Origin: Ignavibacteriales bacterium
Lineage (GTDB): Bacteria > Bacteroidota > Ignavibacteria > Ignavibacteriales > Ignavibacteriaceae
Direction: 5' to 3'
Assembly: GCA_016707115.1 (NCBI GenBank)
Contig: JADJIH010000006.1
Location: forward strand, 248,001-312,000
Length of the DNA stretch: 64,000 nucleotides
Shown: piece after piece, positions 36,250 to 45,094 of the stretch
How the letters are laid out: every line of letters begins with the position of its first letter
How positions within the stretch are numbered: the stretch's first letter is position 1
Program-made: the position numbers and the translations under genes
Notes under the pieces: generated by a model
Told to the model about the DNA's origin: nothing
Databases searched by the model: none
Seen by the model: the letters and a program-made list of their open reading frames with translations, nothing else

Positions 36250-37902
36250 TTATTTTTTTAATCTTATAGGTCCAGCACCCTTTACTTCATCTGAAGTATC
36301 CTTCTCGAATAGCTTAAAGTTTTCTACAAAACGAGCTGCAAGTGCATCATACTTTTTCCAGTACTCATCTTTGTTGCCCCACGAGTTTGATGGCTCAAGT
36401 ACATCTTCAGGAACTTCAGGACAAGTTAGAGGAACTTCAAATCCAAATAATTTATCTTTTCTGAATTTTACTTTTTCAAGTTTACCTTCTAAAGCAGCAT
36501 TTAAAAGATTTCTTGTATGACGAATACTAATTCGTTTTCCAACACCAAATCTTCCGCCAACCCAGCCGGTGTTTACAAGCCAAACATTTGCATTATGCTT
36601 TAACATTCTTTCCTTTAACATTGCAGCATATTCGTATGGATGACGAACCATAAACGGAGCACCAAAACAAGCAGAGAAAGTTATCTGTGGTTCTATTCCA
36701 AGTCCAATTTCAGTTCCTGCAATTTTAGAAGTGTAACCACTTATAAAATGATATTGTGCTTGAGCAGGATTTAACTTTGCAATCGGAGGCATTACACCGG
36801 AAGCATCGCAAGTTAAGAAGATAATATTTTTAGGATGTGTTCTTACATATCCATCAGGAACAACATTAGGAATAAAACTTAACGGATATGAGCAACGAGT
36901 GTTTTCAGTGATGTGATCATCATCTAAATCAATGTATCTGCTTACAGGATCATAAACAACATTTTCTAAAATCGTTCCAAATCTTCTTGTTGTAGCATAA
37001 ATTTCAGGCTCCTGTTCTGCAGAAAGTCGAATAACTTTTGCATAACATCCGCCTTCAAAATTAAACACGCCTTCATTACTCCAGCCGTGTTCATCATCGC
37101 CAATAAGATTTCTTTTTGGATCAGCAGAAAGTGTGGTTTTACCTGTACCGCTTAATCCAAAGAACAATGCAACATCACCATCTTTGCCTACGTTTGCAGA
37201 ACAATGCATTGGCAGAACATCTTCAAATGTTAGCAAGAAATTTAGAAGTGTGAATACAGATTTTTTTATCTCGCCGCCATAAAGTGAGTTTGCAATAATT
37301 GCTGTGCGTTGTGCAAAGTTTAAAATAATTCCTGTATCGGATCTTGTTCCATCAATTGCAGGTTCAGTTTTAAAACTTGGCAAACATATAACAGTAAAAT
37401 CAGGAACAAACTTTTTAAGTTCATCTCTGTCTTCTGTTGTTATGAACATATTTCTTGCAAACAAACTATGCCAAGCTTTTTCAGTTATAATTCTTATAGG
37501 CATTTTATAATCAGGATCAGCACCAACGTAACAATCCTGAACAAATAATTCTTCGCCCTGGCAAAAAGCCTGAACTCTACCCATCAACTGATTAAACTTT
37601 TCAGAACTGAAAGGACGGTTATAAGCGCCCCACCAAATTTTATCATTCGTGCTTTGTTCCTGAACAATAAATTTATCCGCCGCCGCTCGCGCTGTATGCT
37701 TACCTGTGTTAACTACAAGCGGACCAAGTTTAGAAAGTTTTGCTTCATTTCTAAAAATTGCTTCTTCGTACAAAGCTTCATCAGGTAAATTCCAGAACAC
37801 ACGATCAAGATCTGTTAAACCCTGACTCTTCAATCTGAAATCAGAAGCAAGTTCCATTGCCTGCTTTGTTGCAGGAGTATTAAATTCTAAATATTTACTC
37901 AT
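36250..37902 (-). CDS. pckA: Phosphoenolpyruvate carboxykinase (ATP)
   Basis: About 550 residues. Converts oxaloacetate and ATP to PEP and CO2 in gluconeogenesis (or the reverse). Substrate and kinase motifs include GLSGTGKTTLSADPKR, IGDDEHGWSNEGVFNFEGGCYAK and ENTRCSYPL. The start at 37902 (MSKYLEF) overlaps the upstream aminotransferase stop in ATGA, which favours it over the ATG two codons earlier at 37908. The pair is thus coupled, linking amino-acid nitrogen removal to gluconeogenesis. A terminator follows. Confidence 0.95.
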   Translation of the reverse strand: MSKYLEFNTPATKQAMELASDFRLKSQGLTDLDRVFWNLPDEALYEEAIFRNEAKLSKLGPLVVNTGKHTARAAADKFIVQEQSTNDKIWWGAYNRPFSSEKFNQLMGRVQAFCQGEELFVQDCYVGADPDYKMPIRIITEKAWHSLFARNMFITTEDRDELKKFVPDFTVICLPSFKTEPAIDGTRSDTGIILNFAQRTAIIANSLYGGEIKKSVFTLLNFLLTFEDVLPMHCSANVGKDGDVALFFGLSGTGKTTLSADPKRNLIGDDEHGWSNEGVFNFEGGCYAKVIRLSAEQEPEIYATTRRFGTILENVVYDPVSRYIDLDDDHITENTRCSYPLSFIPNVVPDGYVRTHPKNIIFLTCDASGVMPPIAKLNPAQAQYHFISGYTSKIAGTEIGLGIEPQITFSACFGAPFMVRHPYEYAAMLKERMLKHNANVWLVNTGWVGGRFGVGKRISIRHTRNLLNAALEGKLEKVKFRKDKLFGFEVPLTCPEVPEDVLEPSNSWGNKDEYWKKYDALAARFVENFKLFEKDTSDEVKGAGPIRLKK

Positions 37903-39116
37903 GACCAATCCCTCACTAATTTTCTGTCGCCAATGTAAAGTTCATTTGGTGAATTTGGATCGAGAGCCCATTTCATTCTCTCAATTCCATCCTGAACATC
38001 TTTTATTGATCCGCAATAACTTAATCTTAAATGACCATCCAGACCAAACTCTTTACCCGGAACTGTTAACACCTGAACTTTATCAATTAAAAATTCCGAA
38101 AGCTTGTTTGAATCTTTTTCATAAGCAGAAAAATCTGCAAGACAATAAAATGTTCCATCAGGTTTAGAAACTTTTACACCTTCAAATGATCTTAACAAAT
38201 CAACCATAACATTTCTGTTGTTTTCTAAAGTTGCACGCAAACTTTCCACACCGGATTGAATTCCGTTTATTGCAGCAACAGCAGCCTTTTGTAAAAGAAC
38301 AGAAGGACCGGAAGTTTGATGTCCCTGAATGTTGCTCATTGCTTCAATTACTTTTTTGTTTCCAACAGCCCAGCCGATTCTAAATCCTGTCATAGCATAC
38401 TGTTTAGAAACTCCGTTGATAACAATTATCTTAGAATTTTCATCTTTCTTTTTTGCATACTTAAAACAGTTGATTGGTTTCTTTCCATCAAACAGCAAGC
38501 GATGATAAATATCATCCATAATTAACCAGATATCTTTCTTCTCACAGTACTCAACAACTTCTGCAATAAAATCCTCACTGTAAAAAGCACCGGTAGGATT
38601 ATTCGGACTGTTAATGATAACCGCTTTTGTGTAAGAACCAACTCTGTCTGTAATATCTTTTATGTTAGGATAAAAAGTTCCGTCTTCTGGAAGTGCTGCA
38701 ACAGGAATTGCACCAATCATTCGCGCCATATCAGGATAACTTACCCAATACGGAGCAGGGAAGAGAACTTCTTCCTGCGGATTTAATATTGCCTGAAGCG
38801 CAACCATAATAGCCTGCTTTGCACCGCCTGATGCAATAACATTTTCCGGTCTTAACTTTCTTTCATAAAACTCATCTGTGTACCTTATGATAGCCTGTTT
38901 AAGTGCAGGAATGCCGTCTGCAGGTGCGTAACGTACTTCGCCGGTGTTTACGTGTGCAACAGTTGCAAGTATTGCATCCATTGGCACTTTGGTTTTTGGT
39001 TCGCCGCCGCCAAGATGAATTACAGGATCACCTTTTTCTTTTAAGATTGCAAACTTTTCATTTAGCTTTAAAGTGGGCGAGGCTTTAATAGATTTTGCGA
39101 TAAGACTGAGACTCAT
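37899..39116 (-). CDS. PLP-dependent aminotransferase (class I/II)
   Basis: 405 residues of fold type I. The PLP Lys lies in VINGVSKQYAMTGFRIGWA and the pocket in INSPNNPTGAFYS and LIMDDIYHRLLFDG; the C-terminal Arg in HLRLSYCGS. It resembles aspartate or aromatic/alanine aminotransferases; the length and IMDDIYHRL form do not fix the substrate. It is the first gene of a coupled pair with pckA, which fits a function that feeds oxaloacetate or pyruvate. It is distantly similar to the aminotransferase at 31041-32231. Confidence 0.9.
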   Translation of the reverse strand: MSLSLIAKSIKASPTLKLNEKFAILKEKGDPVIHLGGGEPKTKVPMDAILATVAHVNTGEVRYAPADGIPALKQAIIRYTDEFYERKLRPENVIASGGAKQAIMVALQAILNPQEEVLFPAPYWVSYPDMARMIGAIPVAALPEDGTFYPNIKDITDRVGSYTKAVIINSPNNPTGAFYSEDFIAEVVEYCEKKDIWLIMDDIYHRLLFDGKKPINCFKYAKKKDENSKIIVINGVSKQYAMTGFRIGWAVGNKKVIEAMSNIQGHQTSGPSVLLQKAAVAAINGIQSGVESLRATLENNRNVMVDLLRSFEGVKVSKPDGTFYCLADFSAYEKDSNKLSEFLIDKVQVLTVPGKEFGLDGHLRLSYCGSIKDVQDGIERMKWALDPNSPNELYIGDRKLVRDWS

Positions 39117-39318
39117 TTAGAACCTCTGATTGTGTGAATAATAATTATTAAAAATTAACACTTCTAAATTATTTGCGATGCTTAAGAGAAACAAGATTTT
39201 TAAGGACATATTGAAAAAAAATAGTTTAATAAAACACTGTTACTTTATTTGATTTTAACAGATTTATTTCGTTCGTTTGAGGTGAACTTATTTTATAATT
39301 TTTCATTCGGGGAGTTTT

Positions 39319-41505
39319 ATGAAAAAGATAGTTTTTGTTTTCGTTTTTCTTTTTGCAATTTCATTCAAACTTTTTGGGCAGTGGCAAATATTGAACAGTC
39401 CATCCGCAACTCCCGATATCAGGAAACTTTTGCTCCATCCAGATGGATATATAATTGCTATAACTAATGGAAGTGAAATTTTTAGAAGTGACAATGATCA
39501 AATCATTTGGAGCAAAATTGCTACATTGACTAGTGCAGTTTATTGTCTAAAAATTAGTCCTGAAGGTACAATTTATGCTGGAATGACAGGGGGATATGCT
39601 ACTTCTGTTGATGGAGGCTTAACCTGGGTTTACAAATCTATATCACCTAACCTTGTTCGCAATATTGTTGATATTGAATTCAATTCTTCAGGATATATTT
39701 ATATGATTCAAGATTATTATTATCCAACTGGTGTATGGGTTTCACCAGACTATGGTCAAAGTTGGAGTATTGCTTCAATTGGATTGTCCACTAATATTTG
39801 GAGATTTGATGGTCTGATTAAAGATTCTTTTGACAGCTTATACGTTTTAGTAGATTATTATAATAATGGAAGTCTGAGAAGTGATCTTTATAAATGGAAT
39901 GACATTGGGCAATATTGGTCTTTTGTTTCCACATGTCCAAGTAGCGGTAAAATCGAAATTGATTCGGATAACAATATGTATGTTCTTGATGCGTATGTCT
40001 ACAAGTCAACCGATTTTGGAAACAGTTGGAACCTCACATACAGTTATTTGTATGGCGATTTATATATCGACTCATTGAACCGTATATTCTGTTTCGCTAA
40101 TTCTGATGGCATTTTTTATTCATCTGATGGTGGATATAATTGGGAGAATATTAATCATTACGGTTTAAGAAGTTATAGTTTATTAGTACTTGATAGCACG
40201 ATTTATTCTGCCACAAATTTGGGTTTGCTCAAATCTACAAACCTTGGTTCTTCTTGGGTTACGTGTTTTAGAGATAATGATAGAGTTGCTAATGTTTCCA
40301 ATTTATTAAAAATATCAGATAATACTTTTTTAGCTGCTTGTTCCAATGCGGGATTACTTTTATCCACAAATAATTTTTTCTCATGGGAAACTACAAAAAT
40401 TAATGGGGGTGTCAATCTTATAAAAAAAGATAATATTGGAAATATTTATGCCTCTTCGGATTTTCTTTATCGCTCAACTGATGAAGGACTGACTTGGGAG
40501 ATTCCTTATAACATTGATCCTGATAATCCTCGATATACTACTAATTTTTTTATAAATGACTCAGGTTATATTTTTACAATTCAAAACTATGGTTTACCGG
40601 CCTCATACTCTACTGTTTATAAATCTAAAAATTATGGTTTAACCTGGGACTATTTATGGGATAATACATGTGCATGCTATGGAGGCGCGATAGGTTATTC
40701 TGTAATAGAGGATTTATCTGGTGATTTATTTACCTCATACTATTTTAGCAAGGGACCGCCAGGGCCGTTTACCCAAGTCGCTATAATGAAAGTTAAACCT
40801 GATGGCACTGAGACTATAGTTTATGAGTGGAAAATTGCTAACAATATGTACTTGTACAATCAAGCGCTATATATGGCTACAAACGGATACAGTTCTTCAC
40901 AATCATTGGGTGTTATTAAAACAACAGACAATGGCAATAATTTCATTCAATTAAATAATGGCTTAACAAACCTTAATATCAAACAATTAATTTTAAAACC
41001 AGGAGTTTTTATTGCATTAACAGGGGATGGAATTTTCTGTTCGTTGGATGAAGGAAACTATTGGACTCCATTTAATCTCAGTGGGTTAAATGCAAATATC
41101 AATAGTGTCTATTTAGATAATAACCAGACGTTATATGCTTGTACCGATAATGGAATTTATGTTTTTACTGGTGTCTTAAACGTGGAAGACGAAATAATCC
41201 CGACTATATTTGTATTACAACAAAATTACCCAAACCCATTTAATCCAAGTACAAAAATTTGTTATACAATTCCAATCTCTCCTACATCCTCCCCTTTGGC
41301 AAAGGGGAGGAACGAGGTGGGGTTCGTGACTCTAAAAGTTTATGATATTCTTGGTAAAGAAATTGCAACACTATTAAACGAAGAAAAAAGTGCAGGAAGT
41401 TATGAAATTGAATTTAATGCATCTCACTTAGCAAGCGGAATATATTATTACCAGTTAAGAGCAGGGGATTACGTTGAAACTAAGAAGATGGTCTTGATGA
41501 AGTAA
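39319..41505 (+). CDS. Secreted propeller protein with T9SS sorting domain
   Basis: 728 residues with a signal peptide (MKKIVFVFVFLFAISFKLFGQ). The body has many propeller blades with Asp-box-like motifs: SVDGGLTW, SPDYGQSW, STDFGNSW, SSDGGYNW, STDEGLTW, TTDNGNN. A type-A sorting domain begins at NYPNPFNPSTKICYT and ends KKMVLMK. A palindromic repeat of coding length is translated inside it (about SPTSSPLAKGRNEVGF). No catalytic residue was found, so it is a binding or structural protein. GGGAG lies upstream of the ATG. Confidence 0.85.
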   Translation: MKKIVFVFVFLFAISFKLFGQWQILNSPSATPDIRKLLLHPDGYIIAITNGSEIFRSDNDQIIWSKIATLTSAVYCLKISPEGTIYAGMTGGYATSVDGGLTWVYKSISPNLVRNIVDIEFNSSGYIYMIQDYYYPTGVWVSPDYGQSWSIASIGLSTNIWRFDGLIKDSFDSLYVLVDYYNNGSLRSDLYKWNDIGQYWSFVSTCPSSGKIEIDSDNNMYVLDAYVYKSTDFGNSWNLTYSYLYGDLYIDSLNRIFCFANSDGIFYSSDGGYNWENINHYGLRSYSLLVLDSTIYSATNLGLLKSTNLGSSWVTCFRDNDRVANVSNLLKISDNTFLAACSNAGLLLSTNNFFSWETTKINGGVNLIKKDNIGNIYASSDFLYRSTDEGLTWEIPYNIDPDNPRYTTNFFINDSGYIFTIQNYGLPASYSTVYKSKNYGLTWDYLWDNTCACYGGAIGYSVIEDLSGDLFTSYYFSKGPPGPFTQVAIMKVKPDGTETIVYEWKIANNMYLYNQALYMATNGYSSSQSLGVIKTTDNGNNFIQLNNGLTNLNIKQLILKPGVFIALTGDGIFCSLDEGNYWTPFNLSGLNANINSVYLDNNQTLYACTDNGIYVFTGVLNVEDEIIPTIFVLQQNYPNPFNPSTKICYTIPISPTSSPLAKGRNEVGFVTLKVYDILGKEIATLLNEEKSAGSYEIEFNASHLASGIYYYQLRAGDYVETKKMVLMK
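41288..41310. repeat. Palindrome inserted in frame in a sorting domain
   Basis: Perfect 10-bp stem CCTCCCCTTT/AAAGGGGAGG with loop GGC. It is the core of an in-frame insert (about 41276-41329, ending GAGGTGGGGTTCGTG) between CYTIPI and LKVYDILG. Confidence 0.8.
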
Positions 41506-41507
41506 AT

Positions 41508-41582
41508 GTAGGGATCGGACTCCTGTCCGATCCGGAATTAAAAATAAGAAACAATCGGAACGGTCTGGAGACCGTTCCCTAC
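41508..41582. repeat. Paired inverted repeat, GTAGGGA/TCCCTAC family
   Basis: First hairpin GTAGGGATCGGAC with loop TCCT and arm GTCCGAT (41508-41531). Second, inverted, GGAACGGTC, loop TGGA, GACCGTTCCCTAC (41557-41582). The outer GTAGGG and CCCTAC make the whole element symmetrical. Stems differ from those at 22687-22917 but heads and loops are kept. Confidence 0.85.
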
Positions 41583-41598
41583 AAACCATAATTTAATA

Positions 41599-42249
41599 CT
41601 AAAACTTTTTCTTCAAAGCCTCGTGCACATGAGGAGGTATAAAATTACTAACATCTGCGTGTAATGATGCAAGATTTCTTATTACTGTAGAGTTAAGGTA
41701 AGTATATCTTTCGTGGGGCATTAAAAATATCGTTGTAATATCTCCCGCAAGTTTTCTATTCATCAACGCCATTTGAAACTCAAACTCAAAATCGCTTATC
41801 TGTCGCAATCCTCTTATAATTCCAGTTGCCCCAACTTGTTTTGCGTGTTCAACTACAAGTCCGTTAAATGAATCTACTGTTACTTTGTGATGGTCCTTAA
41901 GCGATTCTTTTAATAATCTCACCCTTTCTTCAGTGGTAAACAATGGTTTCTTAGTCGGATTAACTGCAACGGTAACAACAACTTCATCAAATAAATCTAC
42001 TGCCCGTGTAATAATATCAAGATGCCCATAGGTTACCGGATCAAATGTGCCGGGATAAATTACCTTCCTTGTAGTATGTTTTGTTGATGAATTAACAATT
42101 AATCGCTTAGCTTCAATTCTTGTTGATTCAGCACTTAACTGTTCATATGTAAAACCAAAGTTTTTTTCTACATAAGATTTTAAAATTTTCTGTAATTTTT
42201 TTTGAGGTAGTTTACCTCTTTTTATTTCGTTGAATGATTTTTCAGACAT
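41599..42249 (-). CDS. coaD: Phosphopantetheine adenylyltransferase with N-terminal extension
   Basis: Transfers AMP to 4'-phosphopantetheine in coenzyme A synthesis. The core reads YPGTFDPVTYGHLDII (nucleotide motif GxxxPxxxGH), GIIRGLRQISDFEFEFQMA and YLNSTVIRNLA, all family hallmarks. It lacks a start codon near the usual N-terminus: the nearest in-frame ATG (42249) adds about 58 residues that read as helix-turn-helix (SEKSFNEIKRGKLP). The extension continues upstream after one base of frameshift (see 42257-42370). It may be a true HTH-CoaD fusion or the result of a lost stop codon. The length of 216 exceeds the usual 160. Confidence 0.88.
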   Translation of the reverse strand: MSEKSFNEIKRGKLPQKKLQKILKSYVEKNFGFTYEQLSAESTRIEAKRLIVNSSTKHTTRKVIYPGTFDPVTYGHLDIITRAVDLFDEVVVTVAVNPTKKPLFTTEERVRLLKESLKDHHKVTVDSFNGLVVEHAKQVGATGIIRGLRQISDFEFEFQMALMNRKLAGDITTIFLMPHERYTYLNSTVIRNLASLHADVSNFIPPHVHEALKKKF

Positions 42250-42256
42250 CCCGACT

Positions 42257-42370
42257 TCAGCAGCAACTTCTTTTAATCGTTAATTTAGGATACTGTTCAT
42301 CCAAAAACATTGCTAAATTTCTAAAACTTTTAATGTTAGAAATTAAAACCTGGGATACTTTTGTTTTCAT
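42257..42370 (-). pseudogene. N-terminal piece of a helix-turn-helix region fused to coaD, frameshifted
   Basis: The minus-strand frame from ATG at 42370 encodes MKTKVSQVLISNIKSFRNL... and ends at TGA 42257-42259. Removing one A from the run of four at 42271-42274 joins it to the coaD frame and gives LTIKEVAAEVGMSEKSFNEI, a convincing helix-turn-helix. So the HTH is split by one base. It could be decay, a programmed shift or a sequence error. Confidence 0.7.
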
Positions 42371-42426
42371 TTTAAAACTCTGTTTTGATATAATGAAAAG
42401 TAGAAAGAATAATTATAAAAAAGAAA

Positions 42427-42978
42427 CTAAGGATGAATTTCATATAAGCACGCATCACCAACAATTTTAAACGGCTCAACTCCAAAGTTCAAAATATCTG
42501 CTGCTTTAGTCTGGATCGATCGTTCAATTACAATCATTCCTTCTTCCTTAAGATAATTGTTGGCTTTAAGATTCTTTACAACATCATAAACATCTTCTTT
42601 AAAGAAGGGAGGATCGGCAAGAATTAAATCATACTTCTTTTCCGGTAATCGTTTTGAGTAATCAATAGCTTCGGACTTTACAACTTTACATTGATTTTCA
42701 ACATCAAGTGATTTGATATTTTCTATAAGATTTTTGTAGATCTGAAAATTTCTTTCAATAAAAGTAACGTGTTTTGCACCACGACTGATACATTCTAATC
42801 CAAGTGAACCTGATCCTGAATAAAAGTCCAGCACATCAATATCGTCAAAATCAATTCTGTTGTTTAAAAGATTAAAAAGGGTTTCGCGCACTCTGTCCGT
42901 TGTTGGTCTTATCTCTTTTGATTGGGGAACATTAATCAATCTTCCTTTAAAGATGCCGGATATAATTCTCATTCTCAT
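42427..42978 (-). CDS. rsmD: 16S rRNA (guanine(966)-N2)-methyltransferase
   Basis: 183 residues. Methylates G966 of 16S rRNA. The family stretch MRIISGIFKGRLINVP, RPTTDRVRETLFNLL, the SAM motif DFYSGSGSLGLE and the catalytic ADPPF are all present. Two ATG starts (42978 and 42972) are equally plausible; MRIISG of the second is the usual N-terminus. It is near coaD, as in many bacteria, with a gap of about 56 bases to the HTH piece. It follows a PilM-like gene by 18 bases. Confidence 0.93.
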   Translation of the reverse strand: MRMRIISGIFKGRLINVPQSKEIRPTTDRVRETLFNLLNNRIDFDDIDVLDFYSGSGSLGLECISRGAKHVTFIERNFQIYKNLIENIKSLDVENQCKVVKSEAIDYSKRLPEKKYDLILADPPFFKEDVYDVVKNLKANNYLKEEGMIVIERSIQTKAADILNFGVEPFKIVGDACLYEIHP

Positions 42979-42996
42979 TTGGATTTTTGAAAAATG

Positions 42997-43923
42997 TTAT
43001 GCGATTCTAAAAGCGATTCCGGCAGCGGATGAAAACGAGTTATATTTTTCTAAGTATAGCTTACTTTCATAAAGATCGGGGAGAGGTCTAATTTTATCAA
43101 ATGGATTAAAAGGAATAAAATCTAATCCTAAAACTTTTTTTAAAGTCTGCACTACCGTAGGAGAAATTTCATCACCCGAGATAAAGGCAGCTTCAATCTG
43201 TGATCGTTGAACATTTAAGATGGAAGTATGCGATGTTTCTTTAACCAGATGATCTGTAATTTCGCCGGCATCATTTAAAGGAATAACTTTGAAGTAAAGC
43301 GGTTTTCCGTTAAACGCATAAAACAAAGAAAGAAATTTGTTGTTAAAATAAACACTAAGTGTTAAACCTTTATAAACAATAGCATTGCTTACAGATAATG
43401 ATCGCTCAGCTGCTATATGAAGGTTATCAATAAATTTTAATTTAAGATTGTTCTTTTTACAAAAACCATCGAGCATTTGTAAGTATCTTCTCTGGATAGC
43501 AAACACGAGTGCAGAACTAGTTTCGTTAAATGGTCCTTTATCAATTTCAAAATATTGCAGAACCAAATTCTTTGTTGAGATATATGGATAGATGACAGAT
43601 AATTCCCATTTAAACTCATCAAGTAAATCCTGATATAACAAAGTTGTATCATAAGGCATTTGCATTGTGTGAAAGAGTTCAAAGGGAAGTGTGAATGAAG
43701 CAGAGGTACTGTTAAAGTTTTTTTTGATCAGCAGTTCATCAAAAGCGCCCTGTAGCAGGGCGCTGATTTTTGTTTCTTTATCGTTTTCAAAATCTATCTG
43801 GTCATTAAAGTAAGTTTCATCTACATTAACCAGTTTAAACTGATCATCAATATAATTTACTTCAACAACCTGAAGCTTAGAACTGGATATGTTAAATCCG
43901 ATATGATTATCAAATCCAGCCAT
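42997..43923 (-). CDS. PilM-like actin-fold protein, probable
   Basis: 308 residues. An N-terminal NHIGFNISSSKLQVVEV strand-turn-strand and a C-terminal SFSSAAGIAFRI resemble the actin-like PilM of type IV pilus/competence systems. The intermediate motifs (TLPFELFHTM, LVFAIQRRYLQML) are compatible with that fold but the nucleotide motifs are weak. It is followed on the same strand by rsmD and preceded by a single-TM protein and a ComEA-like protein, a setting reminiscent of a reduced DNA-uptake or surface-structure locus. Homology was not tested; I am only fairly sure. Confidence 0.5.
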   Translation of the reverse strand: MAGFDNHIGFNISSSKLQVVEVNYIDDQFKLVNVDETYFNDQIDFENDKETKISALLQGAFDELLIKKNFNSTSASFTLPFELFHTMQMPYDTTLLYQDLLDEFKWELSVIYPYISTKNLVLQYFEIDKGPFNETSSALVFAIQRRYLQMLDGFCKKNNLKLKFIDNLHIAAERSLSVSNAIVYKGLTLSVYFNNKFLSLFYAFNGKPLYFKVIPLNDAGEITDHLVKETSHTSILNVQRSQIEAAFISGDEISPTVVQTLKKVLGLDFIPFNPFDKIRPLPDLYESKLYLEKYNSFSSAAGIAFRIA

Positions 43924-43934
43924 AATATTTTAGG

Positions 43935-44504
43935 TTACTCCCAGGATGCAGTGTTTTTCAAAGCATCATTATCAATACTTCCGATAGTTCCATAACCATT
44001 TGGATCTTCGATGTAGTATTTTGTACCGATAACGGTTTTAGTATCAACTCTTAATACTTTTCCTGCTGGATTAACAACTGTGTCGCTAATAATAGAAGTA
44101 TCAATATTCATTACAAATCTTTGATAAGTTTTTGGGGATAAGAAAAGGCTATCAGGAGTAAATGTACCCTCTGATAGATTCTTAAAAGGATTAGCAGGTT
44201 TCATTGTAAGTGAATCAAAAGCATTTACAACACTGTCAACAAATCTATCGTTCTTAATAAAGTCTATCAGCTTATCCAAGCTGGCAGTAAAAGCGCCGTT
44301 CTTTTTTTGAAAAAGGATTTGTGCTTCTTTAAGATTAGCCATTCTCAATCTTGTCTCTACCTTATAGTATTTCTCAGCTTCCACTTCAGCAGAAGGATCG
44401 ATAACTGCAACTTTTATTAAAAGAAAAGTAAGGATGGCAACAATAAAATATAAGCCAGCGTGTATGTACCAAGGATCTTCATTTTTCGAATTTTTGGAAA
44501 ACAT
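43935..44504 (-). CDS. Hypothetical membrane-anchored protein
   Basis: 189 residues. One membrane segment at about residues 13-32 (HAGLYFIVAILTFLLIKVAVI) follows a short charged N-terminus. The rest is a periplasmic-type domain (LKEAQILFQKKNGAFTASLDKLIDFIKND), which resembles the pilin-like LKxAQxxYxxxNGxY pattern. GGAGG lies seven bases upstream of the ATG. It lies between the ComEA-like and PilM-like genes. Function unknown; the pattern suggests an envelope partner. Confidence 0.6.
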   Translation of the reverse strand: MFSKNSKNEDPWYIHAGLYFIVAILTFLLIKVAVIDPSAEVEAEKYYKVETRLRMANLKEAQILFQKKNGAFTASLDKLIDFIKNDRFVDSVVNAFDSLTMKPANPFKNLSEGTFTPDSLFLSPKTYQRFVMNIDTSIISDTVVNPAGKVLRVDTKTVIGTKYYIEDPNGYGTIGSIDNDALKNTASWE

Positions 44505-44535
44505 TTTTCCTCCGGAAAAAATATAATGTTAAACG

Positions 44536-45033
44536 TTAATCAATAAAAATGTACTTTTTAATTTTAGCTAATTTAGCTTCGCCAATGCCTTTTACACTCA
44601 ACAACTCATTAATGTTTCCAAATCGCTTATGTTGTTTGCGATATTCAATAATATTTTGAGCTGTTTTTTCCCCTATTCCTGGTAAATTTACAAGTTCCTC
44701 AAATTTAGCTGTGTTGAGATTAATGCTCTTTTCAGCCGGTAAAGTTTTTTTCTGAATATTATCAAAACTTCGAGTGTTAAAATCTAAAACTTCCTGCTTA
44801 TAATCAACCTCTTTATCATCACTTTTTTGATAATTAATTAAAGAAGTATCTTTATCAGAACTAAAAAATTTTTCATCTTCATCACTATAATCAAAATTTT
44901 GATAAGGAATTATATCATTCTGAATGAAAAACACTTTGTAGATTAGTCCAAATAAGAAGACCAAAATAACAAAGAGCGATATTTTTAGCTCAGATTGTGT
45001 TAACCCGATTTTTCTTGAAAGCCGCTTAAGCAT
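44536..45033 (-). CDS. ComEA-like helix-hairpin-helix protein with N-terminal anchor
   Basis: 165 residues. A membrane segment at about residues 15-35 (LKISLFVILVFLFGLIYKVFF) is followed by a polar linker and a C-terminal double helix-hairpin-helix: INLNTAKFEELVNLPGIGEKTAQNIIEYR and INELLSVKGIGEAKLAKI. This is the layout of ComEA, which binds incoming DNA outside the membrane. It is downstream of dnaJ on the same strand, 61 bases away. No other competence gene is certain in the window. Confidence 0.8.
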   Translation of the reverse strand: MLKRLSRKIGLTQSELKISLFVILVFLFGLIYKVFFIQNDIIPYQNFDYSDEDEKFFSSDKDTSLINYQKSDDKEVDYKQEVLDFNTRSFDNIQKKTLPAEKSINLNTAKFEELVNLPGIGEKTAQNIIEYRKQHKRFGNINELLSVKGIGEAKLAKIKKYIFID

Positions 45034-45094
45034 GCTGCCCCCGAGTTTTTTTTATTTTATTTTTATTACTTAGAAATTTAACAAATACTAGTAT

